DNA of 6,264 nt from assembly GCA_002862165.1 (NCBI GenBank), contig PKCL01000252.1, positions 1 through 6,264 of the forward strand, given 5' to 3'. Below, in pieces: positions 1 to 6,264 of the stretch (positions are counted from its first letter, which is position 1; the number at the start of each line of letters is the position of its first letter). The notes under the pieces were generated by a model. The model made no database searches and was not told the DNA's origin. It was given only the letters and a program-made list of their open reading frames with translations. Source of the DNA: Planctomycetaceae bacterium. GTDB lineage: Bacteria > Planctomycetota > Planctomycetia > Pirellulales > UBA1268. A program made the position numbers and the translations under genes.

Positions 1-564
1 CTTCTTGTAACAATGTGTCCTGTTGTCGCTGATGAACTTGAGCGCGGAACGTGGATTCATATTGCCGTTCGGCCGGGAGGTCGTCAAAACTTGCTTTTGG
101 GTACGTTTGCTGCTGCTGTTCTCTGGACAGCAGCTGTCTCTTTCACGGCGCTCATGCTAACACTCCTAGTTGCTCAGCCGACCCAGCCAATCGGACTGAT
201 TGTGATGTTTTCGGTTCTCATTGGATTATCATGTGTTGGTCGAGCGGCATTATTTGCACTTCCTGCCGTTATTCTTCCAAAGCGAGCCCTCATCGCGAGC
301 GTCGGTGTTGCCTTGATTGTTGAGTATTTTGCCGGTTTACTACCTGCTGTTGTTAATCAAATTACAGTAAGTTTACGGCTACGAAGTCTTCTTGTTGAAT
401 GGATGGAATGGCGACAAGAACTGCCGATTGAGATGACACTTTTTGTGGATGATTATTCAGCACCCGTACAGGTTATTGCTGTTTGTATTCTTGTTTTTGT
501 ACTTCTTGCAACTGCTAGCTTTATTCTCAATCACCGACAGTTTCCACCTAGTGTAGAAAATTGA
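1..564 (+). CDS. ABC-2 type transporter permease, 5' end outside window
   Basis: This is an inner-membrane permease subunit of an ABC exporter, partial at its N-terminus. The frame is open from base 1, and four codons (LLVT) precede the first ATG at 13, so that ATG is very probably internal. Counting from that ATG, 183 residues are visible. An early cytosolic segment with the ABC-2 pattern DELERGTW (about 7-14) and a following P-G-G-R resembles the EKERGT...P segment of the large downstream permease. About four to five hydrophobic helices follow, near residues 27-53, 60-85, 90-115 and 150-172. Between the last two lies a polar stretch rich in W, E and D (about 120-147). The C-terminus is short and polar. 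Its TGA stop shares its last base with the ATG of the ATPase gene, so the two are translationally coupled and their products probably form one complex. The substrate cannot be read from the sequence. Confidence 0.8.
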   Translation, partial: LLVTMCPVVADELERGTWIHIAVRPGGRQNLLLGTFAAAVLWTAAVSFTALMLTLLVAQPTQPIGLIVMFSVLIGLSCVGRAALFALPAVILPKRALIASVGVALIVEYFAGLLPAVVNQITVSLRLRSLLVEWMEWRQELPIEMTLFVDDYSAPVQVIAVCILVFVLLATASFILNHRQFPPSVEN

Positions 565-1337
565 TGAATAGCTCAACAGAACTTATAGATAATGATCCAG
601 TCATCAAAATTGAAGACCTTGTAAAAGAATACAAGAGTAGTGACGGAACAATTGTTCGGGCAGTTGACAATATCTCAATGTCCGTTGCTGCAGGTGAAAT
701 CGTTGGATTGCTTGGTGCTAACGGTGCTGGAAAAACAACAACACTTCGTATTATTGCAACGCTCCTGCAACCAACTTCTGGTCGTACTCAGGTCTGTGGT
801 CATGACAGTATCCAAGACCCAGTTGGAGTACGACAGTCCCTCGGATATGTATCGGCCACAACTGGTGTACCAGATCGCCTAACAGCCCGAGAATTACTGA
901 CTTCTTTCGGACGCCTTCACGGTCTTAATGAAGATGCAATTAAGGAACGACTGGATTGGCTGATTCAAACACTTTCGTTAAGTGACTACATCGATCGTCC
1001 TGCTGGAAGGCTTTCTTCTGGACAACGCCAGCGAATTTCACTGGGCCGGGCACTTGTTCATAACCCCCCGGCTCTTGTTTTAGATGAACCAACAAACGCG
1101 CTCGATGTTGTCGGTTCACGTGATCTGCTTGATACGCTTGACCACCTACGAGAACGTGGTCATGCAATTTTGCTATCAACACACCGCCTCCATGAAATTG
1201 AACATCGATGCGATCGATTTGTCATCATTAACACAGGGCACATTGTCGCCGCAGGCACACGCGATGAACTCGTTGGAGATTCTGGAGAGCTTGAAGATGC
1301 CTTTTTTCATGCCATTGAGCAGGGGGCACATGCATGA
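564..1337 (+). CDS. NatA-type ABC transporter ATP-binding protein
   Basis: This is the cytosolic ATPase that powers the neighbouring ABC-2 permeases. It has 257 residues, a normal length for a single nucleotide-binding domain. Seen directly: Walker A GANGAGKTT (51-59, Lys57), signature LSSGQ (150-154), Walker B ALVLDEP (170-176, Asp174, catalytic Glu175), a D-loop ending NALD, and switch His207 in STHR. The usual Q-loop glutamine is absent: the GYVSATTG segment has Ala at about 98, followed by DRLTARE. That pattern is typical of NatA-like sodium/drug exporter ATPases. I chose ATG 564 over the TTG at 561 because it forms a TGATG stop-start overlap with the permease upstream. The stop overlaps the next start as ATGA. 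No strong Shine-Dalgarno precedes the start, so coupled reinitiation is likely. The family call is firm. Sodium as substrate is only a family analogy. Confidence 0.95.
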   Translation: MNSSTELIDNDPVIKIEDLVKEYKSSDGTIVRAVDNISMSVAAGEIVGLLGANGAGKTTTLRIIATLLQPTSGRTQVCGHDSIQDPVGVRQSLGYVSATTGVPDRLTARELLTSFGRLHGLNEDAIKERLDWLIQTLSLSDYIDRPAGRLSSGQRQRISLGRALVHNPPALVLDEPTNALDVVGSRDLLDTLDHLRERGHAILLSTHRLHEIEHRCDRFVIINTGHIVAAGTRDELVGDSGELEDAFFHAIEQGAHA

Positions 1338-4300
1338 ATCGTAATGCCAATCCTCTTAGGGCTGCCTTAGCGCTCGCTCGTCGTGATTTACTTGAATTCT
1401 TGCGAGATCGAAGAACTGTTGCTGTCACACTCCTTTTACCAATGATTACATATCCGTTGGTTGCCCTCTCAAGCTCTCTTGGTGTTCGGACTGGCTTAAA
1501 AACAACTGAAGAACGACAGTCAGCAACGCCACTATCACTTGTTCTCAGTGGACCGGAAGCTCCTCGTTTGGCAACTCGTCTCGGGATGGTTCTTCTCGCT
1601 GCAGAAGACAATGAGCCATCCGGATGGCCGAGTGATGTCTTCGCTGAAATTGAACAACCACGACGAGCAAAGGAACTCCTCGAATCTGGAAAAGTTGATC
1701 TGTGGATTAACATTCCGAATGGATTCACAAACGAGCTGGCGGAATTCAATACGGTCAATCTAACTGCTCATGTTTCTGACAAGTATCCTGCAAGTGAAAA
1801 GACACGCTTACAGTTTGAATCTCTTATTGAAAGCTTCGCAACACAGGTGCGTGAAGAACGAATGGGAGTTGCCGGAGTTCCCTTAAGCCTTTTTGATCCC
1901 ATTAAGTTGATGTTCGAAGGAAAAGATCCAGAGACCGTAGTTGCCGACCGAAGAATTATGGCTCCCGTTGCAGGAGCGATCCTCGTCCTGCTTTCCGTAC
2001 TGACAATGACTGGGTCTTTTTACCCTGCTATCGATGCCATTGCTGGTGAAAAAGAACGCGGCACCATCGAAACACTTCTCATCGTGCCGTGCCGAACGCA
2101 AGACATTGTCTTCGGCAAATACCTTGCCATTTTTGGTGTCACCCTTGCTACTCTTGCCGCAAATGTTATTTCGATTTTTCTTACAATTCTTGTCTCTCTG
2201 AAATATTTTCCAGATGGTTCTGCTGATTATTATCTGCAAAATATTGGATTCGGGTCTCTGATAACCCTTCTTTCATTCATTGGTCTTTCATCAGTAGCAT
2301 CAGCGATGAGTCTCGCTGTAACAACTGCTTCAAAAAGCATGAAAGAGGCACAAAACACACTGACTCCTGTCATCCTACTTATCAGTGCACTTGCAGGAGT
2401 GTCGCTCATACCTGGGATCAGCCAGAATCAACTTGTGCCCATTGTGCCCTACACGGGTCAGATTGTTGTTTCACAGAACGCCCTAACACCTCCACCGACT
2501 AAACAGGAAGTTATTTTTAAATCGAACCAAACTGACGGAGAGTCTTCTTCCGTCATGATGAGTCCAATCGCCAGTATTTCGCCACTCCTGCTGACACTAT
2601 TTTCAAGCGTTTCAGTGACTTGGGTACTCCTTCGTGGAACAACAGCAATGCTGACCGACGAAGACCTCCTGTTTCGTGGACCAGATGCCGCAAGTGGTTT
2701 TAGCCGTCCTGCACCTCGACCGATACCTGGCATTATCCATGGTGGCATTGCCCTTGTACTTGGCCTTGCTGGTCTCTGGTACGTCCAAGGGCTCAGCCCA
2801 GAAAGCATTGTCTTTGCAATACCTGTTCAGCAACTCGCCGTTGTCGCCCCTCTAGCCATTCTTCTCTTGTGGCAACGGGTAAATATCAAAAAAACTTTTT
2901 CTCTTTACTGGCCAGGGTGTGGATTGAGTTGGCGATCTTTTCTCGGTGGCCTCAGTGCACTGATTGGTGGCCTTCTGACTGGTGGTGGACTTTTTATTCT
3001 TGGTGCTGCCGTCCTCTTGCAGCTGACAACTATTGAAATGTCACCGGCAATGAAACAACTCTCCGAGAAGATACTCTCCCTAATGCTTGACCAACCCTGG
3101 TGGCTCGCCTGGGCTCTCATCGCAATACTTCCAGCATGTCTAGAGGAACTACTCTTTCGTGGATGGGTCCTCTCTGCATTTTGTGGTGAAAAACCCAACA
3201 AACAACGAATGGCTCTCGCTGTCTTTGCACAGGCTATCTGTTTTGCAATCTTCCACCTGCTCCCTGAACGGATGCCTCAAACGTTTCTTCTTGGCATCGC
3301 ACTTGGCACCATCGTACTGCTAACGAAAAGTATCTACCCTGCAATACTGTGTCATATTGCAAATAACTCGATGCCACTTCTTCTGCTGTATATGACTGGT
3401 ATTCAAGACAAGGACTCTCTCCCCGAATCCGTGGCAACCGATGCAACCACTCTGTCGCTACCGCCAGAGGCCATTGCCGCAGCAGGGGGTACTGTTGTAC
3501 TCGGTGGAATTCTTCTTGTTGTTTCCAACAAACTTCGAATGCGCTGTTCGTTATCCAGAATCGCGGCATTGATCCTGCTAACGATCTCTTGTTTTTCCAA
3601 CAGTCAGTCGAACCACCTACTGGCCCAAGAACCAACAACACAAAAAACGACTCAGCGGCTGCAAGTTGGAGTTTTTCCAATGAAGGGGCTTGCCGAATAT
3701 GTCGGCGAAAAACCTCGTGGATACTCCATTGATCTTTGGAATGAATTATCGAAACGTATCAACGAAACATCAGACTTGATTGCAATATCCTCAATTGAAA
3801 AACTTTTTGATGCTACACAACGTGGTGACATTGATGTGCTTCTAGGGCCACTTGCAATGACAGAGCAACGAGAGAAGCTGGTCGATTTCACGCATCCTGT
3901 TGTGCATTCAGGACTACAAATAGCAGTTTCCCGTGAACGTGATGGTCGCCTGCTTACAGCTCTCAATAACTTGATCTCATGGGAATTAGTATCCATCCTC
4001 GCTGGAGTGATTGGAACAATAGTCTTGACTGGACACCTTCTCTGGATTTTTGAACGACGCCATAATGCAAAATCATTCCCCACTCCTTACCCGCGGGGAG
4101 CCTGGGAAGCTGTCTGGTGGAGCCTGAGTACAATCATTACTGGTGGCTGTGAAAATAAAGTAATTTCGACTGTTACCGGAAGATTTATTGCAACTGCCTC
4201 GATGATTGGTGGCATTGTGCTTGTTGCACTCCTCACTAGTACACTCACCACCACCATGACGGTTGATCAGGTAACCGGCACCGTACGGAGCCCTCGTGAC

Positions 4301-4651
4301 CTCTTCGGTAAGACCGTTGCCTGTCAAGAAGGTGGTGTTGTTGTTGATGCAGTGAAAGAGTTCGGGGGTAGCCCCGTACTCTATCCGGATCTTGAAGAGA
4401 TGATGGCTGCTGTGTCGCGTGAGGAATGCGACGCACTTGTCTCTGAATCACACACACTCATGCTTGCTCTGCATACTTCCGGAGTGAATGATCTTCGCCT
4501 GATTCCGGGCATCTTTGATTCTTTCGACTTTGCGTTAGCACTTCCTCAAGGGAGCACACTTCGTGAGCCACTGAACAACGCAATCTTACAGATGCGTGAA
4601 GCAGGCCAACTCGATGAAATCAAAGAACGTTGGTTCGGGGAACATAACTAG
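1334..4651 (+). CDS. Triple fusion: NatB-type ABC-2 permease, CPBP protease, GluR0-like channel
   Basis: This is one uninterrupted 1105-residue reading frame. Residues 1-440 are a NatB-type permease: TM1 at about 28-50, a large extracytoplasmic loop, a TM near 212-234, GEKERGT (238-244), then helices near 264-288, 305-328, 343-362 and 415-436. Residues 460-731 are a multi-helix CPBP intramembrane metalloprotease with E604-E605-x3-R609, F637-x3-H641 and H674-x3-N678. Residues 736-1105 are a prokaryotic ionotropic-glutamate-receptor module: signal-like helix, S1 lobe (776-880), M1 (885-906), pore loop with TGGCEN (936-941), M2 (951-972) and S2 lobe (980-1105). The start at 1334 overlaps the ATPase stop as ATGA. 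Permease-CPBP fusions of about 700-750 residues are a known family; the added receptor is the odd part. A separate protein starting at ATG 3539 is possible. The module calls are firm, but physical existence of the full-length chain is unproven. Confidence 0.88.
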   Translation: MNRNANPLRAALALARRDLLEFLRDRRTVAVTLLLPMITYPLVALSSSLGVRTGLKTTEERQSATPLSLVLSGPEAPRLATRLGMVLLAAEDNEPSGWPSDVFAEIEQPRRAKELLESGKVDLWINIPNGFTNELAEFNTVNLTAHVSDKYPASEKTRLQFESLIESFATQVREERMGVAGVPLSLFDPIKLMFEGKDPETVVADRRIMAPVAGAILVLLSVLTMTGSFYPAIDAIAGEKERGTIETLLIVPCRTQDIVFGKYLAIFGVTLATLAANVISIFLTILVSLKYFPDGSADYYLQNIGFGSLITLLSFIGLSSVASAMSLAVTTASKSMKEAQNTLTPVILLISALAGVSLIPGISQNQLVPIVPYTGQIVVSQNALTPPPTKQEVIFKSNQTDGESSSVMMSPIASISPLLLTLFSSVSVTWVLLRGTTAMLTDEDLLFRGPDAASGFSRPAPRPIPGIIHGGIALVLGLAGLWYVQGLSPESIVFAIPVQQLAVVAPLAILLLWQRVNIKKTFSLYWPGCGLSWRSFLGGLSALIGGLLTGGGLFILGAAVLLQLTTIEMSPAMKQLSEKILSLMLDQPWWLAWALIAILPACLEELLFRGWVLSAFCGEKPNKQRMALAVFAQAICFAIFHLLPERMPQTFLLGIALGTIVLLTKSIYPAILCHIANNSMPLLLLYMTGIQDKDSLPESVATDATTLSLPPEAIAAAGGTVVLGGILLVVSNKLRMRCSLSRIAALILLTISCFSNSQSNHLLAQEPTTQKTTQRLQVGVFPMKGLAEYVGEKPRGYSIDLWNELSKRINETSDLIAISSIEKLFDATQRGDIDVLLGPLAMTEQREKLVDFTHPVVHSGLQIAVSRERDGRLLTALNNLISWELVSILAGVIGTIVLTGHLLWIFERRHNAKSFPTPYPRGAWEAVWWSLSTIITGGCENKVISTVTGRFIATASMIGGIVLVALLTSTLTTTMTVDQVTGTVRSPRDLFGKTVACQEGGVVVDAVKEFGGSPVLYPDLEEMMAAVSREECDALVSESHTLMLALHTSGVNDLRLIPGIFDSFDFALALPQGSTLREPLNNAILQMREAGQLDEIKERWFGEHN
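2699..3538 (+). other. CPBP (CAAX-like) intramembrane protease module inside the fusion
   Basis: Residues 456-735 of the large fusion form a membrane domain of about eight hydrophobic helices. The glutamate pair and arginine of motif 1 (E604, E605, R609), the histidine of motif 2 (H641) and the H-x3-N of motif 3 (H674, N678) are all present. In this family these residues form the metal and catalytic site within the membrane, so the module looks catalytically competent. Known relatives process prenylated or peptide substrates or act in bacteriocin immunity; the substrate here is unknown. The final helix (about 713-731) ends in a positively charged N-K-L-R, which is where a normal member of this fusion family would be expected to stop. 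Confidence 0.85.
3539..3628 (+). other. Internal signal-peptide-like segment at the fusion junction
   Basis: Residues 736-765 read as an ordinary secretion signal: Met736, basic residues R737 and R742, a hydrophobic core at about 743-754 (I-A-A-L-I-L-L-T-I-S-C-F), a polar stretch, then L-L-A-Q-E with possible signal peptidase cleavage after Ala764. The -3 position is Leu, so the cleavage site is mediocre. Inside the fusion this segment would act as a signal anchor that carries the receptor lobes out of the cytosol. If cleaved, it would release the channel module from the exporter. Confidence 0.6.
3539..4651 (+). other. GluR0-like ligand-gated channel module inside the fusion
   Basis: Residues 736-1105 would make a complete stand-alone protein of 370 residues, near the usual size of bacterial GluR0-type receptors. 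The S1 lobe carries G796-Y-S-I-D-L-W and P839-L-A-M-T-E-Q-R846-E-K-L-V-D-F-T, which lines up with the PLTIT..RE..IDFS core of eukaryotic receptors. M1 (885-906), the pore helix (about 924-936), the filter (936-941) and M2 (951-972) follow. S2 contains the E1038-S1039 pair matching the LLES ligand site, and the chain ends in a typical binding-protein C-terminal helix (M-R-E-A-G-Q-L-D-E-I-K-E-R-W). The binding lobes must be extracytoplasmic. The filter does not match the potassium-channel TVGYG. If the internal ATG at 3539 is used, this is a separate gene, but no Shine-Dalgarno is visible before it. Confidence 0.85.
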
Positions 4652-4800
4652 ACGAGTACCTCAGTAGCTATGCAAGGCGTTGTGCAAAGAAACGATGTCA
4701 ATTTTATGGTGATTACATCGAGTTAATTCCAGCCCCTTCGCTTATGCGATCGCACGGTAACGTGACCTTTTCAGAGCACTATCTTTTAGGAAATCACACC
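4652..4800 (+). other. Non-coding spacer between exporter operon and sulfatase gene
   Basis: These 149 bases separate the two transcription units. I see no convincing terminator: the best inverted repeat (CGATGT at 4693-4698 and ACATCG at 4715-4720) has a 16-base loop and no T-run. A very weak promoter-like pair is TTGTGC (4680-4685) and TTTTAT (4702-4707) with 16 bases between; it matches the sigma-70 consensus poorly. The only well-supported signal here is the sulfatase ribosome binding site. Confidence 0.5.
4788..4791 (+). promoter_or_regulatory. Ribosome binding site of the sulfatase gene
   Basis: AGGA lies nine bases before the ATG at 4801. This favours 4801 over the in-frame ATG at 4744, which has no such site and would put a polar, charged 19-residue extension in front of the signal peptide. 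Confidence 0.6.
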
Positions 4801-6264
4801 ATGAAGGATTTGATGTACTTCCTGATTGCCTTGGTGTGTCACACCACGTCAATTCAAATAGTTGCAGATGCTGCTCATCCAAATGTCATTCTTATCATGA
4901 CTGATGACCAGGGATACGGTGACATAGCGTGTCATGGCAATCCAATCATAAAAACTCCTTGCATTGACCGCTTGTATGCGGAATCACTACGACTCACAAA
5001 CTTTCATGTAAGTCCTTACTGCACGCCAACTCGTGCCGCACTCATGACAGGTCGCTATCCTGCTCGCACCGGGGCGTACCGTACGAGTAGTGGCCGTACA
5101 ATGCTCCATCGTGATGAGCAAACGATTGCAAATATTTTTTCAGATGCTGGGTACTCCACTGGCATGATTGGGAAATGGCATCTTGGAGATAACGCACCGC
5201 ACCGCCCACAAGACCGCGGGTTTCAAGAAGTTCTCTGGCACCGCTGTGGTGGAGTTGGCCAAGCTTCGGACTATTACGGAAATGATTACTTTGACGACAA
5301 CTACGAACGAAATGGTGTATTTGAGAAATTTACTGGGTATTGCACAGATATCTGGTTCAACGAAGCCAAAAGCTTTGTTGAACGTCATCAAAAAGAACCT
5401 TTCTTTTTATATCTCGCAACCAATGCCCCACACGGCCCCTACCGGGTCGATCCAGAGTGGAGCGAACCTTACCGAGATTCGGTTCTCTGGGGAAACGGTG
5501 CCAATTTCTATGGCATGATCACAAATATTGACCATAACTTAGGACTATTACGAGAACACCTCGAAAAGCTGGGCCTTGCCGAGAATACCATTCTCATTTT
5601 CATGACAGACAATGGTACCTCAAACGGTATTCCCAAGAGTGAACTACCTCCGGGAAGTTTTCATGGCTTCAATGCAAACATGAGGGGGAAAAAGTCGACT
5701 GTGTACGAGGGTGGTCATCGCGTCCCCTGTTTTATTCACTGGCCCGCCGGAGGATTCGATAAAGGAAATGATTTTCCTGGCCTGACAGCACATCTTGACC
5801 TCCTGCCTTCACTACTCGATCTATGCAGTATCCCACTACAAAAGAGTCATCACCCTGATGGAAATTCTTTTGTGCCAAATCTTTATGATTCAAGTCTCCC
5901 ATCACATCGGCAACATTACATTGCACAACTCCACGGGGGTGCAGGATTTACTCATCCCGAAGAACCATGGGACACGTCATGTGTATGTAAAGGACCATGG
6001 CGGCTTATAAACGGCACTGAGCTTTATGATCTCCGTACTGACCACTCCCAACAAAATAATATCGCTGAAGATCATCCAGAAGTTATTACTGAACTTCGTA
6101 AGCTTTATGAAGCGTTCTGGAAATCTGTATCACCCCGAATGGAACCGGTCGCTATCGATGTCGGCAACCCTCTGGAAAATCCAACTACTCTTTGCTCGCA
6201 GGACTGGTATTTGCCATTTGGAAATCCACCATGGAATTTCAATTCAATCAATCGTAGACCCCCT
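4801..6264 (+). CDS. Secreted type I (formylglycine) sulfatase, 3' end outside window
   Basis: This enzyme hydrolyses sulfate esters, probably in the periplasm or outside the cell. The 488 visible codons are open to the right edge. A short signal-like N-terminus (hydrophobic about 5-13, A-D-A-A near 22-25) precedes the catalytic fold. Key residues seen: metal ligands D35-D36 in MTDDQGYGD; Cys74 in C-T-P-T-R78, with A-A-L-M-T-G after it, the site that is oxidised to formylglycine; the second signature GYSTGMIGKWHLG (117-129, K125, H127); H211 in APHGP; D270-N271 in MTDNG; and K298 ahead of YEGGHRVP. The pattern W400-R-L-I-N-G-T-E-L-Y-D-L (400-411) is the usual start of the C-terminal subdomain. 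The stretch around W473 and P477-W478 looks like the start of a further C-terminal extension, so an estimated 50-100 residues may be missing. All active-site residues are intact, so this is not a pseudogene. The substrate (sulfated glycan, aryl or choline ester) cannot be decided. Confidence 0.95.
   Translation, partial: MKDLMYFLIALVCHTTSIQIVADAAHPNVILIMTDDQGYGDIACHGNPIIKTPCIDRLYAESLRLTNFHVSPYCTPTRAALMTGRYPARTGAYRTSSGRTMLHRDEQTIANIFSDAGYSTGMIGKWHLGDNAPHRPQDRGFQEVLWHRCGGVGQASDYYGNDYFDDNYERNGVFEKFTGYCTDIWFNEAKSFVERHQKEPFFLYLATNAPHGPYRVDPEWSEPYRDSVLWGNGANFYGMITNIDHNLGLLREHLEKLGLAENTILIFMTDNGTSNGIPKSELPPGSFHGFNANMRGKKSTVYEGGHRVPCFIHWPAGGFDKGNDFPGLTAHLDLLPSLLDLCSIPLQKSHHPDGNSFVPNLYDSSLPSHRQHYIAQLHGGAGFTHPEEPWDTSCVCKGPWRLINGTELYDLRTDHSQQNNIAEDHPEVITELRKLYEAFWKSVSPRMEPVAIDVGNPLENPTTLCSQDWYLPFGNPPWNFNSINRRPP

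Noticed and set aside
13..15. ATG at 13 as the true start of the first permease.
   Set aside because: The frame stays open to base 1, and the segment at 13 already sits inside the ABC-2 cytosolic motif region, so the N-terminal helix must lie upstream of the window.
561..563. TTG at 561 as the ATPase start.
   Set aside because: The ATG directly after it at 564 gives a classic TGATG coupled start, and no extra protein feature is gained by one more residue.
1228..1758. Minus-strand reading frame of 176 codons overlapping the ATPase end and permease start.
   Set aside because: It lies opposite two well-supported genes, its translation is arginine- and serine-rich without domain-like patterns, and it is best read as a shadow frame. 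The other minus-strand frames are the same.
3485..3572. Frameshift at the GGGGG run (3485-3489) as the cause of the fusion; another frame reaches a TGA at 3570-3572.
   Set aside because: The current frame reads a proper transmembrane helix (713-731) right up to the junction and a proper signal peptide right after it. A shifted frame gives no sensible protein, so a lost stop codon explains the junction better than an indel.
4693..4720. Inverted repeat CGATGT...ACATCG as a terminator of the exporter operon.
   Set aside because: It has a six-base-pair stem, a 16-base loop, low GC content and no following T-run.
4746..4753. GCGATCGC palindrome resembling the cyanobacterial HIP1 repeat.
   Set aside because: I noticed only this one copy, and the gene content does not suggest a cyanobacterium; a chance eight-base palindrome is enough.
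4744..4800. Upstream in-frame ATG at 4744 as the sulfatase start.
   Set aside because: It would add a polar 19-residue extension before the signal peptide and has no ribosome binding site, whereas AGGA stands nine bases before 4801.

Overview
The window most likely comes from a planctomycete or a related Gram-negative marine bacterium. This is an inference from gene content: a Cys-type secreted sulfatase, an ABC-2 permease fused to a CPBP membrane protease (an architecture I know from Planctomycetota), tightly overlapping genes and roughly balanced base composition. No rRNA or other taxonomic marker is present. Everything I can support is on the + strand.

Bases 1-4651 are one compact ABC-exporter operon. 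An ABC-2 permease, cut by the left edge, ends at 564. It overlaps by one base (TGATG) a NatA-type ATPase at 564-1337. That gene overlaps by four bases (ATGA) a very large gene at 1334-4651. The large gene encodes 1105 residues with three modules in a row: a NatB-type ABC-2 permease (about 1-440), a CPBP/CAAX-like intramembrane metalloprotease with all its motif residues intact (about 460-731), and a complete prokaryotic ionotropic-glutamate-receptor (GluR0-like) module (736-1105). That last module has S1 and S2 ligand-binding halves flanking an M1-pore-M2 channel core. The permease/protease pair is a known fusion type; I do not know of the channel attached to it. The junction is telling: the last protease helix is followed directly by CGA-ATG and a segment that looks like an ordinary signal peptide. 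One base change (TGA to CGA) could therefore have joined two formerly separate genes.

Bases 4652-4800 are a non-coding spacer with no convincing terminator or promoter. A type I sulfatase begins at 4801 with a good ribosome binding site and runs off the right edge, still open after 488 codons. It is probably a separate transcription unit for sulfated polysaccharide or sulfate-ester breakdown.

The exporter genes probably form one complex: the ATPase drives two different ABC-2 permease chains. If the fusion is translated as one chain, an amino-acid-binding ion channel is covalently tied to the exporter and protease. The channel has an altered selectivity filter (TGGCEN where potassium channels have TVGYGD) and an altered ligand pocket. 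These are the most interesting features of the window.
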